From Betaproteobacteria bacterium (GTDB taxonomy: Bacteria > Pseudomonadota > Gammaproteobacteria > Burkholderiales > Burkholderiaceae_E): a DNA stretch of 7,890 nt. How positions within the stretch are numbered: position 1 is the stretch's first letter; every line of letters begins with the position of its first letter. Where the stretch lies: assembly GCA_009925965.1 (NCBI GenBank), contig RFPW01000096.1, positions 1 to 7,890 on the forward strand, written 5' to 3'. A program made the translations under genes and the position numbers. Positions 1 through 5,822 of this stretch are shown in pieces. The notes beneath the pieces were generated by a model. The model had not been told where the DNA came from. It made no database searches and was given only the letters and a program-made list of their open reading frames with translations.

Positions 1-61
1 AATCGAACCTCCGACATCTTGCTCCCAAAGCAAGCACTCTACCAGGCTGAGCTACGCCCCG
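1..61 (-). tRNA. tRNA-Pro(UGG), 3' end cut off by the window edge
   Basis: Read on the minus strand from 61 to 1, the sequence folds as a tRNA. It has a 7-nt acceptor 5' arm (CGGGGCG), TA linker, D arm GCTC/GAGT with a GG-containing loop, a perfect anticodon stem CTTGC/GCAAG around loop TTTGGGA, variable ATGTC, and the T stem 5' arm GGAGG with loop TTCGATT. The anticodon is TGG (minus strand 27..25), so it reads proline CCN codons. It has C1, typical of bacterial proline tRNAs, and G37 after the anticodon, the usual TrmD methylation site. About 16 nt (3' half of the T stem, 3' acceptor arm, discriminator, any CCA) lie beyond the left edge, so the acceptor stem cannot be checked. It follows the glmM stop by 24 nt on the same strand, so it may be processed from the glmM transcript or have its own promoter. 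Confidence 0.95.
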
Positions 62-72
62 AAAGAGGCAAG

Positions 73-81
73 AGTGTACCA
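73..81 (-). promoter_or_regulatory. Possible extended -10 promoter for tRNA-Pro
   Basis: On the minus strand the bases read TG-G-TACACT, an extended -10 form matching TATAAT at 4 of 6 positions. It sits 11 nt before the first tRNA base, so a transcript would start about 5 nt upstream of the mature 5' end. The hexamer 17 nt further up (101..96) is CGTACA, which matches only the ACA half of TTGACA. The site lies just past the glmM stop codon. This is inferred from motif and spacing only; read-through from glmM is the alternative. Confidence 0.3.
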
Positions 82-85
82 GAAC

Positions 86-1474
86 TCAGGCGACTTGTAC
101 GGCATCTGCCAGGCGTTGAGCCAATTGATCAGCCAGTTCAGGTTTACTGGCCTCAACCATGAGCCTTAAAACCGGTTCGGTCCCAGACGCTCGAATCAGC
201 ACACGGCCACGCTCCTGGAGTTCGGCTTCAACTTCCGCTTGTGCGACGCGCAAAGGACCATGGCTGCCCCAGTCGAAACCAGGGCTAACCCGAACGTTGA
301 GCAGTCGTTGGGGCATCAGAACCATGTCGCCAATGAGTTCAGCGAGTTCGAGCCCGCTTGACCGGATGGCGGCGAGGACTTGCAACGCGCTGATCGCTCC
401 GTCGCCGGTCGAGTGACAATCGAGGGCCAGTAAATGTCCGCTGGATTCACCGCCATAAAGCCAGCCTCGAGCCCGAAGCATTTCGAGGACGTAACGATCG
501 CCGACCTTCGCGCGCTGAAATCCTACGCCGTGCCGTCGTAACGCCTGTTCCAGACCAAGATTGGACATCAAGGTACCGACCGCGCCAGCTACCGCCCCTC
601 GGCGAAGGCGATCAATCACGATTGCATAGAGGAGCTCATCGCCGTTGTAGATCCGCCCAGACCGATCTGCAACAACCAAACGATCGGCGTCACCGTCGAG
701 CGCAATGCCGTAGTCCGCACCACAGGCCAAGACCGCCTTGGCGACCGATTCGGGATGGGTTGCGCCAACACCGTCGTTGATGTTCAGACCGTTCGGTGAC
801 GCGCCGATCGGAATAACTTCAGCGCCCAACTCGTGAAAAACGGAAGGTGCCGTATGGTAGGCGGCGCCATGGGCACAATCGACCACCAATCGAAGACCCC
901 GAAGATCGAGTTCGGCGGGGAATGTGCTCTTGCAAAATTCGATGTACCGGCCAGCCGCATCGTCGATGCGGCGCGCTCTGCCCAGGTCAGATGAGGGAAC
1001 GCAACCAAGCGGCAAATCGAGTTCTGCCTCAATCCTGGACTCAATGGCGTCGGGCAACTTGTCGCCCTCTGAGGAGAAAAATTTGATGCCGTTGTCATCA
1101 AACGGGTTATGCGACGCGCTGATCACCACGCCAGCCGATAGACGCAACGCCCGGGTCAAATACGCAATCGCGGGGGTTGGAAGCGGCCCTGAGAGCATCA
1201 CGTCCACGCCAGCCGCGGCGAGACCCGACTGCAGCGCCGATTCGAGCAAATAACCGGACACCCGGGTGTCCTTGCCGATCAGGACTACCGGCCGACTGCG
1301 CCGTCCGTACGATTGGGCGGAACCCGGGAGGGGTGCTCTTTGCTCACCGCGGTCCGCCGCATGGGCCAACACCCTGCCGGCCGCGTAGCCGAGTCGCAAC
1401 ACAAACTCTGGCGTGATTGGGATCTCGCCTACCCGACCTCGAATGCCATCGGTACCAAACCATTTACGTGTCAT
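86..1474 (-). CDS. glmM: Phosphoglucosamine mutase GlmM
   Basis: It interconverts glucosamine-6-phosphate and glucosamine-1-phosphate, the cytoplasmic step feeding UDP-GlcNAc for peptidoglycan and LPS. The 462-residue protein has all alpha-D-phosphohexomutase landmarks. These are the N-terminal FGTDGIRG (6-13), the active-site loop SASHNP with phosphoserine S121 (Ser102 in E. coli), the Mg2+ loop DGDADR (260-265), the sugar loop GGESSGH (341-347) and the phosphate loop RASGTEP (428-434). It is longer than E. coli GlmM (445 residues) because of an insert of about 20 polar, Gly/Arg/Pro-containing residues around 39-61, between the first helix and IGKDTR. The ATG shares four bases (ATGA) with the folP stop, so translational coupling is likely. 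A GAGGAA lies 9 nt upstream, inside folP. Activation by phosphorylation of S121 is known for the family. The identification is secure; only the insert is unusual. Confidence 0.98.
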   Translation of the reverse strand: MTRKWFGTDGIRGRVGEIPITPEFVLRLGYAAGRVLAHAADRGEQRAPLPGSAQSYGRRSRPVVLIGKDTRVSGYLLESALQSGLAAAGVDVMLSGPLPTPAIAYLTRALRLSAGVVISASHNPFDDNGIKFFSSEGDKLPDAIESRIEAELDLPLGCVPSSDLGRARRIDDAAGRYIEFCKSTFPAELDLRGLRLVVDCAHGAAYHTAPSVFHELGAEVIPIGASPNGLNINDGVGATHPESVAKAVLACGADYGIALDGDADRLVVADRSGRIYNGDELLYAIVIDRLRRGAVAGAVGTLMSNLGLEQALRRHGVGFQRAKVGDRYVLEMLRARGWLYGGESSGHLLALDCHSTGDGAISALQVLAAIRSSGLELAELIGDMVLMPQRLLNVRVSPGFDWGSHGPLRVAQAEVEAELQERGRVLIRASGTEPVLRLMVEASKPELADQLAQRLADAVQVA

Positions 1475-2325
1475 CGGGAGACATTCCTCAATTCATTGTG
1501 TCCGCTCGTTACCGATCGCCAAACCGCGAGTGCATCGACCGTCGCCGCCACGTCATGCACTCGAACCACCGAAGCGCCCCGCGCAACCGCCGCCATGGCG
1601 CCGCCCAAACTGCCCGCCAAACGCTCCGAAAGCGGCCGACCGGTGAGGTCACCGACCATCCGCTTGCGTGAGAGGCCAATCAAAACCGCAACCTCCGGGA
1701 CGAGCTCCGAGAGGCGGCCGATGAGTGCCAGATTCTGTTCTAAGGTCTTCCCGAACCCAATGCCCGGATCAACCATCAGGCGATTCGCTGCAAGCCCTTC
1801 GCGCCGAGCGATCTGCAAACGATCACGCAGAAATTGCCCGACTTCTGCAACCACGTCCTGATAGGCAGGGGCCGTCTGCATCGTACCGGGCGACCCCTGC
1901 ATGTGCATGAGGCACACCGCACAATTCGACTCACGCACGGCCTCCAAAGCGCCTTCGGCTTGCAAGGCCTGGACATCGTTAATGCAGTCAGCCCCCATCG
2001 CCAGTGCGGCACGCATGACCTCGGGCCGACGCGTATCGACCGAGATTGGAACGCCAAGCGGCACCAAGGCCTCGAGCACCGGGCTCAGTCGACGTAATTC
2101 CAGAGCGGGGTCAACAGGCTCAGCCCCCGGCCGGGTGGACTCTGCGCCGATGTCGATGAGATCGGCGCCCTCGGCGATCATTCGTTGGGCCTGCTCGACA
2201 GCGAGTTCGGGGCTCGCGTACTGGCCGCCGTCGGAAAACGAGTCTGGCGTGACGTTCAGAATACCCATCACCAGCGGGCGATCCAGACTCAGCCGAAACC
2301 GCCCACACTCAAGAAACGACGCCAA
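1471..2325 (-). CDS. folP: Dihydropteroate synthase FolP, TTG start
   Basis: It condenses 6-hydroxymethyl-dihydropterin pyrophosphate with p-aminobenzoate to dihydropteroate (folate pathway); it is the sulfonamide target. The 284-residue protein (E. coli 282) is a TIM barrel with the expected loops: VMGILNVTPDSFSDGG (19-34, N24 in loop 1), DIGAESTRPGA (58-68), VDTRRP (96-101), INDVQAL (115-121), MHMQG (140-144), DPGIGFGK (186-193), GLSRKR (217-222) and RVHD (255-258). F30 and P66, corresponding to E. coli Phe28 and Pro64 where resistance changes are known, are the wild-type residues. The start is TTG at 2325. The frame is closed 24 nt upstream by the ftsH TAA, no other start precedes the conserved VMGILN block except that TTG, and AGGGG lies 8 nt before it. 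It is 21 nt after ftsH and overlaps glmM by 4 nt. Confidence 0.97.
   Translation of the reverse strand: MASFLECGRFRLSLDRPLVMGILNVTPDSFSDGGQYASPELAVEQAQRMIAEGADLIDIGAESTRPGAEPVDPALELRRLSPVLEALVPLGVPISVDTRRPEVMRAALAMGADCINDVQALQAEGALEAVRESNCAVCLMHMQGSPGTMQTAPAYQDVVAEVGQFLRDRLQIARREGLAANRLMVDPGIGFGKTLEQNLALIGRLSELVPEVAVLIGLSRKRMVGDLTGRPLSERLAGSLGGAMAAVARGASVVRVHDVAATVDALAVWRSVTSGHNELRNVSR
1484..1489 (-). promoter_or_regulatory. Ribosome binding site of glmM inside folP
   Basis: GAGGAA on the minus strand, 9 nt before the glmM ATG. It lies within the last codons of folP, so ribosomes finishing folP would deliver directly to it. The spacing is slightly long, and the ATGA overlap probably helps initiation. 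Confidence 0.5.
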
Positions 2326-2333
2326 GCAAACGG

Positions 2334-2338
2334 CCCCT
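2334..2338 (-). promoter_or_regulatory. Ribosome binding site deciding the folP TTG start
   Basis: AGGGG on the minus strand, 8 nt upstream of TTG at 2325 and inside the 21-nt ftsH-folP gap. Its ideal spacing supports TTG as the start; no ATG or GTG lies between the ftsH stop and the conserved core at residue 19. Confidence 0.6.
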
Positions 2339-2346
2339 GACGACCC

Positions 2347-4260
2347 TTAAGCGACCGGAACCTCAGGCGTCGTGTCCGGAACAACTGGCGCAGCGTCAGG
2401 GCGCGAACCGCCAGAGCCACCAGCCCCGGTACCGCTCGAAGGCGACCAGTCCCGCGGTGGACGCGGGGCGCGCCCGGCCATGATGTCGTCAATCTGTTCA
2501 GCGTCGATCGTCTCAAACTCAAGCAGCGTCTTGGCCATGAGGTGGGCTGTGTCGCGGTGCTCGTCGAGAATTTTGTAAGCAACCTGATACTGCTCATCGA
2601 TGATCCGACGCATTTCGGAATCGACCTTTTGCATCGTAGCCTCGGACACGTTGACCTGACGTGTCACCGAGCGGCCCAGGAAGACCTCGCCCTCGTTTTC
2701 AGCATAAACCATGGGTCCAAGCTCTGCGCTCATACCGTAACGGGTGACCATGTCCCGCGCCAGATGCGTCGCACGCTCGAAATCGTTTGAGGCACCGGTG
2801 GTCATCTGGTTCATGAACAACTCTTCGGCGATACGCCCACCGAACAGCACGGCGATGGTCGCGAGCATCCTTTCCTTGTCCATGCTGTAACGATCGCCTT
2901 CAGGCAACTGCATGGTGACGCCGAGCGCACGCCCACGGGGGATGATCGTGACCTTGTGAACCGGGTCGGTCGTCTTCGGCAGCAACTTGGCAACGATGGC
3001 GTGACCTGACTCGTGGTATGCCGTGTTGCGTCGCTCTTCCTCGGGCATCACCAGGCTGCGCCGCTCAGCGCCCATGATGATTTTGTCCTTGGCTCGCTCG
3101 AAGTCCTGTTGCTCGACCACACGCGCAGTGCGCCGGGCTGCAAATAAGGCGGCCTCATTGACCAGATTGGCCAGATCCGCGCCCGAGAAGCCTGGGCAAC
3201 CCCGCGCGATGATGTCGGCTTTGACATCGTGCGCGATCGGCACCTTGCGCATGTGGACCGTGAGAATTTGCTCGCGACCCCGAATATCAGGCAATGGGAC
3301 GACCACCTGGCGATCAAAACGCCCCGGCCGCAACAGCGCAGGATCGAGCACGTCCGGGCGATTGGTCGCAGCGATCACGATGACGCCCTGGCCGGTCTCG
3401 AAACCGTCCATCTCAACCAGCATCTGATTCAGTGTCTGCTCGCGCTCGTCGTTACCGCCGCCCAAGCCAGCCCCGCGCTGGCGGCCGACCGCGTCAATCT
3501 CATCTATAAAAATGATGCAAGGCGCGTGCTTTTTCGCGTTCTCGAACATGTCGCGAACCCGGGCTGCACCCACACCAACAAACATCTCAACAAAGTCAGA
3601 GCCCGAGATACTGAAGAAAGGTACTTTTGCCTCGCCAGCAATAGCCTTCGCCAGCAGGGTTTTACCTGTTCCGGGTGAACCGACCATCAGGACGCCACGT
3701 GGGATCTTGCCGCCCAGCTTTTGGAACTTGCTGGGATCCCTCAAGAAGTCGACGAGTTCTTTGACCTCTTCCTTGGCCTCATCGCATCCAGCGACATCCG
3801 CAAAAGTGATTGAATTGTTGTTTTCGTCCAACATTCTAGCCCGACTTTTGCCGAATGAAAACGCACCACCGCGCCCACCGCCTTGCATCTGGCGCATGAA
3901 GAAAACCCAGACGCCGATCAGAAGAAGCATCGGGAACCAGCTGATGAAAATACTCATCAGCAGACTTTGCTCTTCGTCCGGTTTGGCCTGGACCTTGACA
4001 CCAAACTTCATCAGGTCAGACACCATCCAGATGTCGCCCGGCGAGTAAACGGTCAAGGGCTGGTTGTCCTTGGTCCGCGCACGCAGGGTGCGTCCGTCGA
4101 TGGCGACGGAGTCAATCCGGCCCGACTTGGCGTCTTCCATGAAGACCGAGTAGGGAACATCGACGCCGCGGGCCTGTCGGGTATCAAACTGCTTGAATAC
4201 CGTGAAAAGGACTAGCGCAATCACCAGCCAGACGGCTGCCTTCGAAAACATATTGTTCAA
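2347..4260 (-). CDS. ftsH: ATP-dependent zinc metalloprotease FtsH, TTG start
   Basis: A membrane-anchored AAA+ protease that forms hexamers, extracts and degrades unassembled membrane proteins and, in E. coli, LpxC and RpoH. Order in the 637 residues: TM1 about 8-23, a periplasmic domain about 24-98, TM2 about 101-121, the AAA+ domain (Walker A GSPGTGKT 194-201, pore loop MFVG 226-229, Walker B IIFIDE 249-254, second region of homology 298-317 with R311 and R314), then the M41 peptidase (HESGH 416-420, third zinc ligand D493). Residues about 598-637 form a Pro/Gly/Ser-rich, probably disordered tail. Walker A has Ser where E. coli has the second residue Pro; the essential GTGKT is intact. The start is TTG at 4260, with AGGAG 8 nt upstream. 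The ATG at 4251 (residue 4) would be 17 nt from that site, and MNN- starts are familiar in betaproteobacterial FtsH. A perfect TATAAT upstream suggests its own promoter. Confidence 0.98.
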   Translation of the reverse strand: MNNMFSKAAVWLVIALVLFTVFKQFDTRQARGVDVPYSVFMEDAKSGRIDSVAIDGRTLRARTKDNQPLTVYSPGDIWMVSDLMKFGVKVQAKPDEEQSLLMSIFISWFPMLLLIGVWVFFMRQMQGGGRGGAFSFGKSRARMLDENNNSITFADVAGCDEAKEEVKELVDFLRDPSKFQKLGGKIPRGVLMVGSPGTGKTLLAKAIAGEAKVPFFSISGSDFVEMFVGVGAARVRDMFENAKKHAPCIIFIDEIDAVGRQRGAGLGGGNDEREQTLNQMLVEMDGFETGQGVIVIAATNRPDVLDPALLRPGRFDRQVVVPLPDIRGREQILTVHMRKVPIAHDVKADIIARGCPGFSGADLANLVNEAALFAARRTARVVEQQDFERAKDKIIMGAERRSLVMPEEERRNTAYHESGHAIVAKLLPKTTDPVHKVTIIPRGRALGVTMQLPEGDRYSMDKERMLATIAVLFGGRIAEELFMNQMTTGASNDFERATHLARDMVTRYGMSAELGPMVYAENEGEVFLGRSVTRQVNVSEATMQKVDSEMRRIIDEQYQVAYKILDEHRDTAHLMAKTLLEFETIDAEQIDDIMAGRAPRPPRDWSPSSGTGAGGSGGSRPDAAPVVPDTTPEVPVA

Positions 4261-4268
4261 CGCTTGGG

Positions 4269-4273
4269 CTCCT
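4269..4273 (-). promoter_or_regulatory. Ribosome binding site deciding the ftsH TTG start
   Basis: AGGAG on the minus strand, separated by 8 nt from TTG at 4260. The downstream in-frame ATG at 4251 would be 17 nt away, too far for good initiation, so this site favours TTG and three extra N-terminal residues. Confidence 0.65.
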
Positions 4274-4283
4274 GCCTGCGATC

Positions 4284-4310
4284 GTCAATCGATGAGGGGT
4301 AAAGATTGAC
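4284..4310 (-). promoter_or_regulatory. Hairpin in the ftsH 5' leader
   Basis: A perfect 7-bp inverted repeat, GTCAATC/GATTGAC, flanks a 13-nt loop (TTTACCCCTCATC on the minus strand). It lies between the proposed ftsH transcription start and the ribosome binding site, ending 10 nt before AGGAG. There is no T run after it, so it is not a typical intrinsic terminator. It could stabilise the leader, tune translation or bind a protein; no known element was recognised. Confidence 0.45.
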
Positions 4311-4335
4311 GGGGACTAACCTAGACGAACCTGAA

Positions 4336-4364
4336 ATTATACTCTTTGGTGCTCTATTTGTAGG
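4336..4364 (-). promoter_or_regulatory. Probable sigma-70-type promoter for ftsH
   Basis: A perfect -10 hexamer TATAAT reads on the minus strand at 4341..4336. Seventeen nt upstream, at 4364..4359, is CCTACA, which shares only ACA with TTGACA. The local sequence is AT-richer than the genes around it. The expected start point near 4329 gives a leader of roughly 70 nt holding the hairpin and ribosome binding site. It would let ftsH-folP-glmM be expressed independently of rlmE. I saw no clear heat-shock (sigma-32) motif. Confidence 0.55.
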
Positions 4365-4412
4365 TCGGAAAAAGCGATCAATCCTGACTAACCCTTGATT
4401 TGAGGCCACCGC

Positions 4413-5096
4413 TCATCGGCGCAAAGGCTCCGGACTCTGACCGGCGGCGGCTCGCGAGGGAACCTTGAGGGTCCGGCCCAGCAAAAAAGTCTCGGCCGAC
4501 GCGTCTCTTGACGCTTTCGGCTTTTTGGGGACGACTCGAACGAAAGTCTCCTTGAAGCGCTCGACCAATTGGCTATAACCGCTACCGTGGAAGCATTTCA
4601 CCAGCAGGGAACCGGTCGGCTGCAGGTGGCGTTGCGCGAACTCCAGGGCGAGCTCGACCACATGCGACATCCGTGCGGCGTCTGCCAGACCGACGCCCGA
4701 GAGATTTGGGGCCATATCGGAGAGAACCAAATCAACCGGGGCGCCCTGAAGCAAGGACTCAAATTGCGCCAAAACCGCATCGTCGCGAAAATCACCGTTG
4801 AGGAAAGTCACGTCAGCAACCGGCTCCATCGGCAAAATATCGATGGCAAAGATTCGGCCGCGGACTTCCCCCTGCGCCCCTCCCCCAAGTCGTTCCCGAA
4901 TGACCTGGGACCAACTACCGGGCGTAGCGCCCAGATCAACCACAGTCATTCCGGGGCGGATGAGGCGCTCTTCATCATCGATCCCAATCAGCTTAAATGC
5001 CGCTCGTGAACGGTACTGATGCTTCTGGGCCAGCTTTACATACGGATCGTTGATATGGTCGTGCAGCCAGGCTTTGCTGAATCGATTCTTCGCCAC
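4413..5096 (-). CDS. rlmE: 23S rRNA 2'-O-ribose U2552 methyltransferase RlmE (RrmJ/FtsJ), GTG start
   Basis: It methylates the 2'-O of U2552 in the A-loop of 23S rRNA using S-adenosylmethionine, a late 50S maturation step. With the GTG start the protein has 227 residues (E. coli 209). Motif I is VDLGATPGSWSQV (53-65). The catalytic tetrad K35 (RAAFKL), D127 (LSDMAPN), K167 (LLVKCF) and E202 (SAETF) is complete. The D-K and K-E distances (40 and 35) equal those in E. coli. Extra length comes from a short Gly/Glu/Arg insert at about 72-80 and a C-terminal tail after about 210. The frame stays open to 5177, but that extension is Cys/Arg/His-rich, unlike the family, and overlaps yhbY. GTG at 5096, just before the conserved AKNRFSKAWL and 6 nt after GGGGGA, is preferred. 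It is upstream of ftsH, the conserved rlmE-ftsH pairing, and diverges from yhbY. Confidence 0.96.
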   Translation of the reverse strand: MAKNRFSKAWLHDHINDPYVKLAQKHQYRSRAAFKLIGIDDEERLIRPGMTVVDLGATPGSWSQVIRERLGGGAQGEVRGRIFAIDILPMEPVADVTFLNGDFRDDAVLAQFESLLQGAPVDLVLSDMAPNLSGVGLADAARMSHVVELALEFAQRHLQPTGSLLVKCFHGSGYSQLVERFKETFVRVVPKKPKASRDASAETFLLGRTLKVPSRAAAGQSPEPLRR

Positions 5097-5102
5097 TCGG
5101 CG

Positions 5103-5108
5103 TCCCCC
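5103..5108 (-). promoter_or_regulatory. Ribosome binding site supporting the rlmE GTG start
   Basis: GGGGGA on the minus strand, 6 nt upstream of GTG at 5096. It sits inside the 26-nt gap between the two divergent start codons. The match to the anti-Shine-Dalgarno sequence is moderate. Confidence 0.45.
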
Positions 5109-5110
5109 AC

Positions 5111-5116
5111 TACAAT
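5111..5116 (+). promoter_or_regulatory. Possible -10 element of yhbY (leaderless start)
   Basis: TACAAT (5 of 6 to TATAAT) ends 6 nt before the yhbY ATG at 5123, so transcription would begin at or within a base or two of the start codon. The best -35 is TTCGCC at 5089-5094 with a 16-nt spacer (3 of 6, weak). No Shine-Dalgarno-like purine run precedes the ATG, which fits a leaderless mRNA. The alternative is an upstream promoter inside rlmE. Confidence 0.35.
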
Positions 5117-5122
5117 GCAGAC

Positions 5123-5788
5123 ATGAATGATGACGCTTTCCCAGATTCAAGTCCCGCGCCCGTCGCCGACAAACCATCGACGCCCTTCTTCCTCACACCG
5201 GCATTAACGCCGGTGCAACGGCAAGCGCTCCGCGCTAAAGCCCACCCGCTAAAGCCCGTGGTCATGATCGGCGGGGCCGGCTTGACCGAACCGGTACTCG
5301 CTGAAATTGATCGGGCCTTGAATGCCCACAGTCTGATCAAGATCCGGCTGCTAGACGCCGACCGTGACGAGCGCCAGGTCCTGTTGGACTCGATATGTCG
5401 ACAACTTGGGGTCCAAGCGGTCCAGGCCATCGGCAAGTTGCTGATCGTTTACCGAAAACTGCCCGAGGCCCCGCCCCGAGAGCGCATCACATTGCGTCCG
5501 CGGACCGAACCCGTTACGCCGGGGCGTTGGCGCGGCCCCATTCGAAATGCCACCGCACCTCGGGGCCGCCCGCCGGAACGCGGCGAGCGGAACGCCACAG
5601 ATTCCCGACCACCGGCAGCGCGCCCGTTTGGCGACCGAGATGCTGCCCCACGCCGCCAGTTTGGAGACCGACCCCAGACAGGTTCGGGGCGCTTCGCCGT
5701 CCGCGATGCGGCCCCGCCCCGCCCCGGCCACGCTCCGAGAGCGGCGTCACCCGGTGCGCCAGCTTTTCGTCGCCGTCGAGATGGTTAA
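5123..5788 (+). CDS. yhbY: YhbY-type CRM-domain RNA-binding protein with long Arg/Pro-rich C-terminal tail
   Basis: YhbY-family proteins associate with pre-50S particles and act in ribosome assembly. Residues about 27-112 form one CRM domain: the LTPVQRQALRAKAHPLKPVV segment, the glycine loop GGAG (50-53) and the C-terminal strand KLLIVYR. E. coli YhbY is 97 residues and essentially only this domain; here there are 221. A short acidic/Pro N-terminal stretch (1-26) precedes it, and a roughly 109-residue tail (113-221) follows. The tail has about 25 Arg and 21 Pro but no Lys, with short repeats FGDR (169, 180), RDAAP (172, 194) and RNAT (141, 156), and ends in RRRR. It is probably disordered and RNA-binding (inference). 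It is the only plus-strand gene, diverging from rlmE (26 nt between start codons) and converging on greA (34 nt). The next in-frame Met is inside the domain, so ATG 5123 is kept. Confidence 0.93.
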   Translation: MNDDAFPDSSPAPVADKPSTPFFLTPALTPVQRQALRAKAHPLKPVVMIGGAGLTEPVLAEIDRALNAHSLIKIRLLDADRDERQVLLDSICRQLGVQAVQAIGKLLIVYRKLPEAPPRERITLRPRTEPVTPGRWRGPIRNATAPRGRPPERGERNATDSRPPAARPFGDRDAAPRRQFGDRPQTGSGRFAVRDAAPPRPGHAPRAASPGAPAFRRRRDG

Positions 5789-5822
5789 AGGCTAACGGTT
5801 GAAACTCGAGCGTTACAACGAC

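Noticed and set aside
1313..1861. Long plus-strand open frame antisense to glmM and folP
   Set aside because: The protein is low-complexity Arg/Thr/Ser-rich with no family resemblance, and both genes beneath it are intact and conserved. It is a by-product of GC-rich codon use.
3512..4048. Plus-strand open frame of 178 codons antisense to ftsH
   Set aside because: It lies wholly within the conserved ftsH coding sequence, has no recognisable domain and no convincing ribosome binding site.
4314..4393. Direct repeat GACTAACC at 4314-4321 and 4386-4393
   Set aside because: An 8-bp repeat in a 150-nt gap is not far from chance, and the two copies have no consistent relation to the promoter.
4369..4399. 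Possible intrinsic terminator after rlmE (ATCAA/TTGAT stem followed by a T run on the minus strand)
   Set aside because: The stem is only 5 bp, AT-rich, with a 13-nt loop and three bases before the Ts; too weak to call.
4261..4412. Heat-shock (sigma-32) promoter for ftsH
   Set aside because: I looked for CTTGAAA-spacer-CCCCATNT. Only a loose CCCCTCAT in the hairpin loop was seen, with no matching upstream half.
5097..5177. 27-codon N-terminal extension of rlmE
   Set aside because: Its Cys/Arg/His-rich sequence is unlike any RlmE N-terminus and overlaps the yhbY start. GTG at 5096 has a suitable ribosome binding site.
5395..5802. Second plus-strand frame overlapping the yhbY tail
   Set aside because: It begins inside the yhbY CRM domain in another frame and its Arg/Pro-rich product reflects the same GC-rich repeats. 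The yhbY frame is the one with the conserved domain.
5793..5815. Inverted repeat TAACG/CGTTA between convergent yhbY and greA ends
   Set aside because: A 5-bp stem with a 13-nt loop and no T run on either strand is not a credible bidirectional terminator.
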